A stretch of 64,000 bases of DNA, taken from assembly GCF_000263715.2 (NCBI RefSeq), contig NZ_CM001514.1, positions 6,138,498 to 6,202,497 on the forward strand, read 5' to 3'. The stretch's first letter is position 1. Each line of letters begins with the position of its first letter. The DNA is from Pseudomonas synxantha BG33R (GTDB lineage: Bacteria > Pseudomonadota > Gammaproteobacteria > Pseudomonadales > Pseudomonadaceae). The notes under the pieces are model-generated. The model did not search any database. It saw only the letters and a program-made list of their open reading frames with translations, and was not told the DNA's origin. The position numbers were made by a program, and so were the translations under genes. Below, one piece after another: positions 1 to 8,430 of this stretch.

Positions 1-813
1 CGGGTATGTTGGCACCCAACCCAGCGCCTTGATGCGCGCATTGCTGCATTGCTTACTGCCGGCACGGCGCACACTGGCGTCCTCAGCCCATTCGGTTACG
101 CCCAGGTACTCGCGCAACCAACCCACCACCTCTGCCAGTGGCGCAGGCGCATCATCGACACCGATGTACACCTTGTCCAATGCACCGCCCTGCTCCACGT
201 GCCGCAATAAAAAGGCCAACAACCCGGCCGCATCATCGGCGTGAATCCGGTTGCCATATAAAGGCGGGTCAACCGCTACGCGGTAGCCTTGACGCACCTG
301 GGTCAACAGCCATTCACGACCCGGGCCGTAAATCCCGGTCAGCCGCACGATGGTGGCCGGAATACCACTATTGAGCGCCACTTGCTCAGCTTCCAGCATC
401 ACCTGCCCGGAATAACCCTTCGCTTGCGTCTCTGACGTTTCGTCGACCCACTCGCCGTTCTGCTGCCCATACACACTGCTGCTGGAGACAAACAGCAAAT
501 GCTTGGGCGTCTGGCCGTAGTCGTCCAGCCACTCCAATACATGCTGCAACCCTTGCACGTAGGCGGCGCGATAGCCGGCCTCGTCGTGGTCGGTGGCAGC
601 GGCGCAGTACACCAGATAATCCACCCCGCCGATCGGCCAGGTGTCCGGGCAATCCTTTTTGAACAGATCGCCAGCGATGCCGATCACGCCGTCGGGCAAG
701 CGTGAAATATCGCGGCGCAGGCCGTGGACCTCCCATTCCGAGGCCAGCAATTGGCTAGCCAGCCGACTACCCACATCACCGCAACCGGCAATCACAACAG
801 AAGGCGCAGACAT
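1..813 (-). CDS. Atypical SDR-family NAD(P)-dependent epimerase/dehydratase-like protein, partial
   Basis: The gene reads leftward off the window edge, so its C-terminus is missing; about 271 codons are visible. The N-terminus has a Rossmann nucleotide-binding motif (VVIAGCGDVGSRLA), and the segment LLFVSSSSVYG is typical of extended SDR enzymes. At the expected Tyr-xxx-Lys site the protein reads YSGQVMLEAEQ, with no lysine four residues after the tyrosine, so it is an atypical SDR like the E. coli YeeZ type. Two ATG codons are adjacent (816 and 813); the second has the better spacing (7 bases) from a GGAG ribosome site. It is divergent from exbB. The substrate is unknown. Confidence 0.8.
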   Translation of the reverse strand, partial: MSAPSVVIAGCGDVGSRLASQLLASEWEVHGLRRDISRLPDGVIGIAGDLFKKDCPDTWPIGGVDYLVYCAAATDHDEAGYRAAYVQGLQHVLEWLDDYGQTPKHLLFVSSSSVYGQQNGEWVDETSETQAKGYSGQVMLEAEQVALNSGIPATIVRLTGIYGPGREWLLTQVRQGYRVAVDPPLYGNRIHADDAAGLLAFLLRHVEQGGALDKVYIGVDDAPAPLAEVVGWLREYLGVTEWAEDASVRRAGSKQCSNARIKALGWVPTYP

Positions 814-905
814 CATAAAACTCCATTCTCAAAGGCGCAGATTAGCCGCGCGAGTGGATCAACGGCCAGTAAAAAGCGAAATAAAGTAACAGTGCCACTT
901 TAGTT

Positions 906-928
906 AACAAGAATTACTTGCAATAATA
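906..928 (+). promoter_or_regulatory. Possible Fur box upstream of exbB
   Basis: The AT-rich stretch AACAAGAATTACTTGCAATA resembles Pseudomonas Fur operators, which often contain GAATTA-TTTGCAAT-like hexamers. It lies about 75 bases before exbB. Iron control by Fur is usual for exbB-exbD-tonB operons, so the context fits, but the match to the 19-base consensus is imperfect. Confidence 0.4.
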
Positions 929-1001
929 ACCGCCCATTTGTCCTCGACCCAAAAGGGTCTGGAAGGACGATCACCCATTTTTTCTCTCAGGTCCGGCCAG
1001 C

Positions 1002-1985
1002 ATGACACGTAATACAACCCCCGCTTCGCCAACCAAGCCTCACAGCCCATCCCGCGCCTGGCGTGCGATTGCTGCGATGCTGTTCAGCGTCCTGCTGGCA
1101 CCGACCGCCGCATTCGCTGATGCCACCGCACCCGCCACTCCGGCAGCTACCGAGCAGAATGCTGCTGCCCCGACGGCGCCTGCCGTTGCGCCAGTGGCTA
1201 CCGACCCGGCCCAGGCCACGGGCGACGCCGCACCTGCCAACGAAACCGGCGTTGTGCTGGAAGAAGACAACACCCTGGGCATGGCCCACGACCTGTCGCC
1301 ATGGGGCATGTACCAGAATGCCGACGTAGTGGTGAAGGCCGTGATGATCGGCCTGGCCATCGCGTCGATCATCACCTGGACCATCTGGATTGCCAAAGGC
1401 TTCGAGCTGCTGGGCGCCAAGCGTCGTCTGCGCGCTGAAATCGTCCACCTGAAAAAAGCCACTACCCTCAAGGAAGCGAGCGAAACCGCAACCAAAAAGG
1501 GCACCCTGGCCAACACCCTGGTGCACGACGCGCTGGAAGAAATGCGCCTGTCGGCCAACACCCGCGAAAAAGAAGGCATCAAGGAACGCGTGGCGTTCCG
1601 CCTGGAGCGCTTGGTTGCCGCTTGCGGCCGTAACATGAGCAGCGGCACCGGCGTACTCGCCACCATCGGTTCCACCGCGCCGTTTGTCGGCCTGTTCGGC
1701 ACCGTATGGGGCATCATGAACAGCTTCATCGGCATCGCCAAAACCCAGACCACCAACCTCGCCGTCGTTGCCCCCGGCATCGCTGAAGCCCTGTTGGCCA
1801 CTGCCCTGGGCCTGGTTGCCGCGATTCCAGCGGTGGTGATCTACAACGTCTTCGCCCGTTCGATCGCCGGCTACAAGGCTCAGGTATCGGATGCGTCGGC
1901 AGAAGTCCTGCTGCTGGTCAGCCGTGACCTCGATCACCTACCTACCGAGCGCAGCTCGCAACCGCACATGGTGAAAGTGGGGTAA
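1002..1985 (+). CDS. exbB: TonB-system energiser ExbB
   Basis: This is an inner-membrane proton-channel subunit of the MotA/TolQ/ExbB family (327 aa). With ExbD it couples the proton gradient to TonB for siderophore and haem uptake. The N-terminus has a hydrophobic segment (AMLFSVLLAPTAAFA) followed by an Ala/Pro/Thr-rich extension of about 50 residues, as in the long Pseudomonas ExbB proteins. The first core membrane helix is near residues 105-130. The conserved C-terminal part contains IGSTAPFVGLFGTVWGIM and the last helix LLATALGLVAAIPAVVIYN. exbD begins 6 bases after the stop, so the two are co-transcribed. Confidence 0.96.
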   Translation: MTRNTTPASPTKPHSPSRAWRAIAAMLFSVLLAPTAAFADATAPATPAATEQNAAAPTAPAVAPVATDPAQATGDAAPANETGVVLEEDNTLGMAHDLSPWGMYQNADVVVKAVMIGLAIASIITWTIWIAKGFELLGAKRRLRAEIVHLKKATTLKEASETATKKGTLANTLVHDALEEMRLSANTREKEGIKERVAFRLERLVAACGRNMSSGTGVLATIGSTAPFVGLFGTVWGIMNSFIGIAKTQTTNLAVVAPGIAEALLATALGLVAAIPAVVIYNVFARSIAGYKAQVSDASAEVLLLVSRDLDHLPTERSSQPHMVKVG

Positions 1986-1991
1986 TCGGCC

Positions 1992-2417
1992 ATGGGCCTG
2001 CATTTGAATCAAGGCGACGACGAACTCGTCGAGAACCACGAAATCAACGTTACGCCGTTTATCGACGTGATGCTGGTGCTGCTGATCATCTTCATGGTGG
2101 CTGCACCGTTGGCCACCGTGGACATCAAGGTTGACCTGCCCGCCTCCAGCGCCAAGCCGGCGCCGCGGCCGGAGAAGCCGATTTTCCTCAGCGTCAAGGC
2201 GGATCAACGCCTGTTCCTGGGCGAAGAAGAGGTCAAGGCTGAAACCCTGGGGCCGGTGCTCGACGCCAAGACTCAGGGCAAGAAAGACACGACGATCTTC
2301 TTCCAGGCCGACAAGGGCGTGGACTACGGTGACCTGATGAGCGTGATGGATGCCCTGCGGGCAGCCGGCTACCTCAAGGTAGGCCTGGTCGGACTTGAGA
2401 CGGCAGCCAAGAAATGA
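1992..2417 (+). CDS. exbD: TonB-system energiser ExbD
   Basis: This 141-aa biopolymer-transport protein has one N-terminal membrane helix and a periplasmic domain. The proton-carrying aspartate is visible as Asp25 in NVTPFIDVMLVLLIIFMV, the same position as in E. coli ExbD. It forms the proton channel with ExbB, encoded just upstream. The last codon overlaps the start of tonB by four bases (ATGA), which points to translational coupling within one operon. Confidence 0.96.
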   Translation: MGLHLNQGDDELVENHEINVTPFIDVMLVLLIIFMVAAPLATVDIKVDLPASSAKPAPRPEKPIFLSVKADQRLFLGEEEVKAETLGPVLDAKTQGKKDTTIFFQADKGVDYGDLMSVMDALRAAGYLKVGLVGLETAAKK

Positions 2418-3160
2418 TCACGACGCGCCACAAACTGACGCGTTACGGCACCAGCCTCGCCGTCGTGCTGGGCGTGCATGCCGTCGCGATCATCATCGCG
2501 CTCCAATGGTCCGCGCCGCAGGTGATCCAGTTGCCGCCGGCCGCGATGGTCATCGACCTGGCGCCGCTGCCAGCGCCACCGCCGCCGCCGGCACCGCCCA
2601 AGGTCGTGGCGCCACCGCCGCCACCGGTTGAAGAGCTGCCCCTGCCGAAATTGGCCGAGGCGCCCAAACCGACGATCCAGGTGCCCAAGCCGGTCAAGCC
2701 CAAACCCAAGCCGCAACCGCCCAAGCCCGTGGAGAAAAAGCCCGATCCGCCCAAGGAGAAACCGTCCGAGGAGCCACCGAGCGAAACGCCGCCGAGCAAC
2801 GCGCCTGCGCAAAAATCCGCCCAGCCCGCTCCCGGTCCTTCGGCACAACAGCTTGCCGCCCAGGCATCCTGGCAAAGTACCCTGCTGGCGCACCTGCAGA
2901 AGTACAAGAAGTACCCGCCGGGCGCCCAGCAACGTGGCAAGGAAGGCATGAACCGCTTGCGCTTCGTGGTCGATGGCGAAGGCAATGTACTGTCCTACGA
3001 ACTGGAAGGCCGCTCCGGCAACGCCGACCTGGACCGTGCGACCCTGGAGATGATCCGCAAGGCTCAACCCTTGCCCAAACCGCCTGCCGACTTGTTGAAA
3101 AACGGCAGTGTCGAACTGGTTGCGCCCTTCGTTTACAACATCGATAAACGTCGCCGCTAG
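2414..3160 (+). CDS. tonB: Energy transducer TonB
   Basis: TonB (248 aa) spans the periplasm and transmits energy to outer-membrane receptors. It has an N-terminal signal-anchor helix (about residues 12-30). A long proline/lysine-rich spacer (about residues 50-140, with repeated PKP, PPPP and KPKPKP units) follows. The C-terminal domain has the family motif LQKYKKYPPGAQQRGKEG and the fold-typical segment LRFVVDGEGNVLSYEL. The start overlaps exbD by four bases. A GC-rich hairpin just after the stop probably ends the exbB-exbD-tonB transcript. Confidence 0.95.
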   Translation: MITTRHKLTRYGTSLAVVLGVHAVAIIIALQWSAPQVIQLPPAAMVIDLAPLPAPPPPPAPPKVVAPPPPPVEELPLPKLAEAPKPTIQVPKPVKPKPKPQPPKPVEKKPDPPKEKPSEEPPSETPPSNAPAQKSAQPAPGPSAQQLAAQASWQSTLLAHLQKYKKYPPGAQQRGKEGMNRLRFVVDGEGNVLSYELEGRSGNADLDRATLEMIRKAQPLPKPPADLLKNGSVELVAPFVYNIDKRRR

Positions 3161-3167
3161 CAGAGCA

Positions 3168-3196
3168 ATGTGGGAGGGGCTCGCACCCTCCCGCAT
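3168..3196 (+). terminator. Hairpin after tonB, REP-like or terminator
   Basis: An 11-base stem (ATGTGGGAGGG against CCCTCCCGCAT, one mismatch) closes a 7-base loop 7 bases after the tonB stop, followed by a short T stretch. It resembles local REP sequences and could act as a terminator. Confidence 0.55.
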
Positions 3197-3316
3197 CGTC
3201 TTTCACCGCGACAACAATTTCCGACATTCCCCACTCAATCCCCAGCAAAGTTCTGATAACGTGCGTCTATCGATTGCAGCCGGTATGCTTGGCCCGCAAC
3301 TTCATGGACGCCCGCT

Positions 3317-4237
3317 ATGACTCTTACAGAATTACGCTACATCGTGACCCTCGCCCAAGAACAGCACTTCGGCCATGCCGCCGAGCGTTGCCACGTCAGC
3401 CAGCCGACGCTGTCGGTGGGCGTGAAAAAGCTTGAAGACGAACTCGGTGTGCTGATTTTCGAGCGCAGCAAGAGCGCCGTGCGCCTCACCCCAGTGGGCG
3501 AAGGCATCGTTGCCCAGGCCCAGAAGGTCCTGGAACAAGCGCAAAGCATTCGCGAGCTGGCCCAGGCCGGCAAGAACCAGCTGACCGCACCGCTCAAGGT
3601 TGGCGCGATCTACACTGTCGGCCCTTACCTGTTCCCGCACCTGATCCCGCAACTGCACCGCGTCGCGCCGCAGATGCCGCTGTATATCGAAGAAAACTTC
3701 ACCCACGTGCTGCGCGACAAACTGCGCAACGGCGAGTTGGACGCGATCATCATCGCCCTGCCGTTCAACGAGGCGGACGTGCTGACCCTGCCGCTCTACG
3801 ACGAGCCGTTCTACGTGCTGATGCCGGCCTCGCACCCGTGGACCAAAAAGGACACCATCGACGCCGGCCTGCTCAACGACAAGAGCCTGCTGCTGCTCGG
3901 CGAAGGCCACTGCTTCCGCGACCAGGTACTGGAAGCCTGCCCGACCCTGACCAAGGGCAACGAAGGCGCCAAGCACACCACGGTGGAATCCAGCTCCCTG
4001 GAAACCATTCGCCATATGGTCGCTTCCGGCCTGGGTATTTCGATCCTGCCGCTGTCAGCGGTAGACAGCCATCACTACGCTCAAGGCGTGATCGAAGTTC
4101 GCCCACTCACGCCTCCGGTGCCGTTCCGTACCGTGGCGATCGCCTGGCGCGCCAGCTTCCCACGCCCCAAGGCAATTGAGATTCTCGCCGACTCGATCCG
4201 CCTGTGTTCGGTGGCCAAGCCGCCCGCTGCGAGCTAA
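3317..4237 (+). CDS. oxyR: Peroxide-sensing LysR-type regulator OxyR
   Basis: This 306-aa LysR-family activator senses hydrogen peroxide through a disulfide and induces catalase and peroxiredoxin genes. The N-terminal winged helix-turn-helix (residues 1-60) contains AAERCHVSQPTLSVGVKKLE. The regulatory domain carries the redox motif GEGHCFRDQVLEACPT, placing the two sensing cysteines at 199 and 208, exactly as in E. coli OxyR. It sits directly upstream of recG, the order found in other Pseudomonas genomes. recG starts 8 bases after its stop. Confidence 0.97.
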   Translation: MTLTELRYIVTLAQEQHFGHAAERCHVSQPTLSVGVKKLEDELGVLIFERSKSAVRLTPVGEGIVAQAQKVLEQAQSIRELAQAGKNQLTAPLKVGAIYTVGPYLFPHLIPQLHRVAPQMPLYIEENFTHVLRDKLRNGELDAIIIALPFNEADVLTLPLYDEPFYVLMPASHPWTKKDTIDAGLLNDKSLLLLGEGHCFRDQVLEACPTLTKGNEGAKHTTVESSSLETIRHMVASGLGISILPLSAVDSHHYAQGVIEVRPLTPPVPFRTVAIAWRASFPRPKAIEILADSIRLCSVAKPPAAS

Positions 4238-4245
4238 GCAACCGT

Positions 4246-6321
4246 ATGACTGAGCTGTCGCAGGTGTCGGTGACGGCACTCAAGGGTGTCGGTGACGCCA
4301 TGGCCGAGAAGTTGGCCAAGGTCGGCCTGGAAAACCTCCAGGACGTGCTGTTCCACTTGCCCCTGCGTTATCAGGACCGCACCCGCGTCGTGCCCATCGG
4401 CCATTTGCGCCCAGGCCAGGATGCGGTGGTCGAAGGCACTGTCAGCGGCGCTGACGTGGTGATGGGCAAGCGCCGCAGCCTGGTGGTGCGCCTGCAGGAT
4501 GGTACTGGCGGCTTGAGCCTGCGCTTCTACCATTTCAGCAACGCGCAGAAAGAAGGCCTCAAGCGTGGCACCCGTGTGCGCTGCTACGGCGAGGCACGTC
4601 CCGGTGCATCGGGCCTGGAGATCTATCACCCGGAATACCGCGCCATCACCGGCGACGAACCGCCACCGGTGGACACCACCCTCACGCCAATCTACCCGCT
4701 GACCGAGGGCCTGACCCAGCAACGCCTGCGCCAACTGTGCATGCAGACCCTGACCCTGCTCGGCCCGCAAAGCTTGCCCGACTGGCTGCCGTTGGAGCTG
4801 GCGCGTGACTATCAACTGGCGCCCCTGGCCGATGCGATTCGCTATCTTCATAACCCGCCGGCAGATGCCGACGTGGACGAACTCGCCCTCGGCCATCACT
4901 GGGCCCAGCATCGCCTGGCCTTCGAAGAGCTGTTGACCCACCAACTGTCCCAGCAGCGCCTGCGTGAAAGCATGCGTTCCCTGCGTGCGCCGGCGATGCC
5001 CAAGGCTACGCGGCTGCCCGCGCAATACCTGGCCAACCTCGGCTTTGCGCCGACCGGAGCACAGCAGCGCGTGGGCAATGAGATCGCCTACGACCTCAGC
5101 CAGCAAGAACCCATGCTGCGCCTGATCCAGGGCGACGTGGGCGCAGGCAAAACCGTGGTCGCCGCCCTCGCCGCCTTGCAAGCACTAGAGGCGGGTTACC
5201 AAGTCGCGCTGATGGCGCCGACAGAAATTCTCGCCGAACAACACTTCATCACCTTCAAGCGCTGGCTCGAGCCGCTGGGCCTGGAAGTGGCGTGGCTGGC
5301 CGGCAAGCTCAAAGGCAAGAACCGTGCGAACGCCCTGGAGCAAATCGCTGCCGGCGCGCCGATGGTGGTAGGCACCCATGCGCTGTTCCAGGACGAAGTG
5401 CAGTTCAAGAACCTCGCGCTGGTGATCATCGACGAGCAGCATCGCTTCGGCGTGCAACAGCGTCTGGCCCTGCGCCAGAAAGGCGTGGGCGGGCGCATGA
5501 ATCCGCACCAGTTGATCATGACCGCCACCCCGATCCCGCGCACCCTGGCCATGAGCGCCTACGCCGACCTCGACACCTCGATCCTCGATGAACTGCCGCC
5601 CGGGCGTACGCCGGTCAACACCGTGCTGGTCACCGACACCCGGCGCGTCGAAGTGATCGAGCGCGTACGCGGCGCCTGCGCCGAAGGCCGCCAGGCGTAC
5701 TGGGTCTGTACCTTGATTGAAGAGTCCGAAGAGCTGACCTGCCAGGCCGCCGAAACCACTTACGAAGACCTCACCAGCGCCCTGGGCGAACTCAAGGTCG
5801 GACTGATCCATGGCCGCATGAAACCGGCAGAGAAAGCCGCAGTGATGGCCGAGTTCAAGGCCGGTAACCTGCAATTGCTGGTGGCTACCACGGTGATCGA
5901 AGTGGGCGTAGACGTGCCCAACGCCAGCCTGATGATCATTGAAAACCCCGAGCGCCTTGGCCTGGCGCAACTGCACCAATTGCGCGGCCGCGTCGGCCGG
6001 GGCAGCGCTGCCAGCCATTGCGTGCTGTTGTATCACCCGCCGCTGTCGCAGATCGGCCGCCAGCGCCTGGGCATCATGCGCGAAACCAACGACGGGTTTG
6101 TCATCGCCGAAAAAGACCTCGAACTGCGCGGCCCGGGTGAAATGCTCGGCACGCGCCAGACCGGTCTGCTGCAATTCAAGGTCGCTGACCTGATGCGTGA
6201 CGCCGACTTGTTGCCTGCTGTGCGCGACGCCGCACAAGCCTTGTTGGAACGCTGGCCCGAACATGTCAGCCCGCTGCTGGATCGCTGGCTGCGGCACGGG
6301 CAGCAATACGGCCAAGTGTGA
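4246..6321 (+). CDS. recG: ATP-dependent DNA helicase RecG
   Basis: RecG (691 aa) reverses stalled replication forks and branch-migrates recombination intermediates. The N-terminal wedge/OB domain occupies about residues 1-250. Helicase motifs follow: Walker A GDVGAGKTVV, the DExH box IIDEQHRFG, TATPIPRTL, and the motif VI region QLRGRVGRG. The C-terminus shows the RecG-typical DLELRGPGEMLGTRQ. The start at 4246 (MTELSQVSV) is preferred over an upstream in-frame ATG at 4204 because the latter lies inside oxyR and the chosen length matches the family. Confidence 0.97.
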   Translation: MTELSQVSVTALKGVGDAMAEKLAKVGLENLQDVLFHLPLRYQDRTRVVPIGHLRPGQDAVVEGTVSGADVVMGKRRSLVVRLQDGTGGLSLRFYHFSNAQKEGLKRGTRVRCYGEARPGASGLEIYHPEYRAITGDEPPPVDTTLTPIYPLTEGLTQQRLRQLCMQTLTLLGPQSLPDWLPLELARDYQLAPLADAIRYLHNPPADADVDELALGHHWAQHRLAFEELLTHQLSQQRLRESMRSLRAPAMPKATRLPAQYLANLGFAPTGAQQRVGNEIAYDLSQQEPMLRLIQGDVGAGKTVVAALAALQALEAGYQVALMAPTEILAEQHFITFKRWLEPLGLEVAWLAGKLKGKNRANALEQIAAGAPMVVGTHALFQDEVQFKNLALVIIDEQHRFGVQQRLALRQKGVGGRMNPHQLIMTATPIPRTLAMSAYADLDTSILDELPPGRTPVNTVLVTDTRRVEVIERVRGACAEGRQAYWVCTLIEESEELTCQAAETTYEDLTSALGELKVGLIHGRMKPAEKAAVMAEFKAGNLQLLVATTVIEVGVDVPNASLMIIENPERLGLAQLHQLRGRVGRGSAASHCVLLYHPPLSQIGRQRLGIMRETNDGFVIAEKDLELRGPGEMLGTRQTGLLQFKVADLMRDADLLPAVRDAAQALLERWPEHVSPLLDRWLRHGQQYGQV

Positions 6322-6398
6322 CGCCCGACGCACTTATCCGACCATCACCCGTATCAAGCTGGTTATACTCCAATGACTGTAAGAAATTGGATCAGGCC

Positions 6399-7799
6399 AT
6401 GTCAGAAGTTGCCCTCGCCACAGCCCCACTGACCGCCCCGCCGGTCATTCGGGCGCTGCTCGCAAAGCTCGCCGTCCCCTACACGGAAGTCGCCGAACAC
6501 GCGGGCCTGAACCCTGCGCGAAAGGTCCAGGCGGTGCTGCTTGAGGATGCGGTCGGCGCACTCATGGTGCTGTTCCCACAAAGCCAGTTGCTTGACCTCA
6601 ACCGCCTCACCGAACTCACTGGTCGCCGCCTTACGGCCGTAGCCCCGGAGCGCGTCGAGCGTATGCTTGGCAAGCATGACCTGAGCCTGCTGCCCGGGCT
6701 GCCGCCGCTCACCAGTTCACCGTGCCTGTATGAAGGCAGCCTGCTCAACGAACCGAGCCTGCTGGTGCATTCGGGCGAAGCCGGGCTGTTGCTGGAAATC
6801 CCCAGTGACGCCTTCAAGAGCCTGCTCACCAAGGCCAGTGCCGCCCAGTTCGGCGAGCCATTGAGCAACATTCGCCCGAACCTGGACCGCCCCAATGATG
6901 ACCGCGAGGAAATCACCCAGGCGATGCAGGCGTTCACCGCCCGCCGCATTCAGCAACGCCTGGAAGCGACCATCGAGATTCCACCGCTGGCCGACACGGC
7001 GCAGAAGATCATCAAGCTGCGCGTCGATCCCAACGCCACCATCGATGACATCACCGGCGTGGTGGAAACCGACCCGGCGCTGGCCGCCCAAGTGGTGAGC
7101 TGGGCCGCGTCGCCCTACTACGCCTCGCCGGGCAAGATCCGTTCAGTCGAAGACGCCATCGTGCGCGTACTGGGCTTCGATCTGGTGATCAACCTGGCGC
7201 TGGGCCTGGCACTGGGTAAAACCCTGAGCCTGCCCAAAGACCGTCCGCATCAGTCAACTCCGTACTGGCATCAGTCGATCTACACCGCTGCTGTGATCGA
7301 GGGACTGACCCGCGCCATGCCCCGCGCCCAGCGCCCGGAAGCCGGCCTGACCTACCTGGCCGGGCTGTTGCACAACTTCGGCTACCTGCTGCTGGCCCAT
7401 GTGTTCCCACCGCATTTCTCGCTGATCTGCCGACACCTGGAGGTCAACCCGCACCTGTGCCACAGCTATGTCGAGCAACATTTGCTGGGGATCAGCCGCG
7501 AGCAGATTGGTGCGTGGCTGATGCGCTACTGGGACATGCCGGATGAACTGTCCACGGCCCTGCGCTTTCAGCACGATCCGACCTATGACGGTCAATATGC
7601 CGAGTATCCGAACTTGGTGTGTCTGGCGGTGCGATTGTTGCGTAGCCGGGGGATTGGATCGGGGCCAGATGAGGCGATTCCGGATGCGTTGCTGGAGCGT
7701 TTGGGCTTGAGCCGGGAAAAAGCTGAGGAAGTGGTCGCCAAGGTGTTGGATGCCGAGGTGCTGTTGCGCGAGTTGGCATCGCAGTTCAGCCAGGGCTAA
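6399..7799 (+). CDS. YbaK-like plus HDOD domain protein
   Basis: This 466-aa protein appears to join two domains. Residues about 10-165 resemble the YbaK/EbsC aminoacyl-tRNA editing fold (VIRALLAKLAVPYTEVAEHA and the later LLNEPSLLVHSGEAGLLLE). Residues about 195-400 are an HDOD domain (IEIPPLADTAQKIIKLRVDP, then VVETDPALAAQVVSWA and YLAGLLHNFGYLLLAHVFP). HDOD domains are HD-related modules, generally without enzyme activity, in signalling proteins. The start MSEVALATAP is chosen over an in-frame ATG at 6318 that overlaps recG. The function is unknown; a regulatory role is an inference. A REPIN follows. Confidence 0.85.
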   Translation: MSEVALATAPLTAPPVIRALLAKLAVPYTEVAEHAGLNPARKVQAVLLEDAVGALMVLFPQSQLLDLNRLTELTGRRLTAVAPERVERMLGKHDLSLLPGLPPLTSSPCLYEGSLLNEPSLLVHSGEAGLLLEIPSDAFKSLLTKASAAQFGEPLSNIRPNLDRPNDDREEITQAMQAFTARRIQQRLEATIEIPPLADTAQKIIKLRVDPNATIDDITGVVETDPALAAQVVSWAASPYYASPGKIRSVEDAIVRVLGFDLVINLALGLALGKTLSLPKDRPHQSTPYWHQSIYTAAVIEGLTRAMPRAQRPEAGLTYLAGLLHNFGYLLLAHVFPPHFSLICRHLEVNPHLCHSYVEQHLLGISREQIGAWLMRYWDMPDELSTALRFQHDPTYDGQYAEYPNLVCLAVRLLRSRGIGSGPDEAIPDALLERLGLSREKAEEVVAKVLDAEVLLRELASQFSQG

Positions 7800-7821
7800 A
7801 TCTTTCACCTGATAAACCGCT

Positions 7822-7904
7822 ATCGCAGGCAAGCCAGCTCCCACAGTTGACCGAGTTCCAGCGTTGGAACGCAGCCAGACTGTGGGAGCTGGCTTGCCTG
7901 CGAT
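7822..7904. repeat. REPIN, GTGGGAGCTGGCTTGCC type
   Basis: Two inverted copies of the REP unit ATCGCAGGCAAGCCAGCTCC (7822-7847 and 7879-7904) face each other across about 31 bases. The same unit recurs at 35707-35800 and 55825-55911. It sits between convergent genes. Confidence 0.9.
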
Positions 7905-7931
7905 GAATCCAACTCGGTATACCTGAAAACC

Positions 7932-8306
7932 CTACTTCTTTTTCTTCGGCTTCAAATACTTGGTCAACCCCTGAAACCAGATCACCAACGCCGGGTTGCC
8001 CTTGATCTGGATCGACTTGTCCTGAATCCCCGTCATGAACGCCAGTTGCTTGTTCTTCGCCTGCATCGTGGCAAAACCGTAGGCGGCATCTTTGAAGGCA
8101 ATCGCAAAGGCAGGCTCAGGGTGAACACCTGAACGGCTGGTGATGCGCTGGTCTTTGACAATGAAGTGACGGGCAACCTTGCCGTCGAGGGTCTGCAGCT
8201 GGAAGGCCAGGTCTTTGTCACCCAGTTGCTGCTGGAAGGCGGGATTGGTGCGGCTGGCTTTGCCCATCATCAGGCCAAGCACCCACAGGAGAAGACGAAA
8301 TTTCAT
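7932..8306 (-). CDS. Small conserved protein, SCP2-like in appearance
   Basis: This 124-aa protein starts at an ATG (8306) with a good GAGG ribosome site eight bases upstream. The N-terminus MKFRLLLWVLGLMMG is hydrophobic and may be a membrane anchor. The middle (LAFQLQTLDGKVARHFIVKDQRI, then FAIAFKDAAYGFATM and IQIKGNPALVIWFQGLTKYL) resembles SCP2-type lipid-binding folds, and the C-terminus ends in a lysine run. I do not recognise a specific function. The gene lies between the recG region and the end of the T6SS cluster and reads in the same direction as tagQ, 124 bases downstream of it. Confidence 0.8.
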   Translation of the reverse strand: MKFRLLLWVLGLMMGKASRTNPAFQQQLGDKDLAFQLQTLDGKVARHFIVKDQRITSRSGVHPEPAFAIAFKDAAYGFATMQAKNKQLAFMTGIQDKSIQIKGNPALVIWFQGLTKYLKPKKKK

Positions 8307-8430
8307 GCACACGGCCTCGGTGTATTTATTGGAGTGGCCGCAGCAGTGTAACGATTTGCAAATAGAACGCCACCGATCTTGCGCTTTAGGCACAGATCGG
8401 CTGGCGTTTAACGCTTATAGCAACAAGTAC

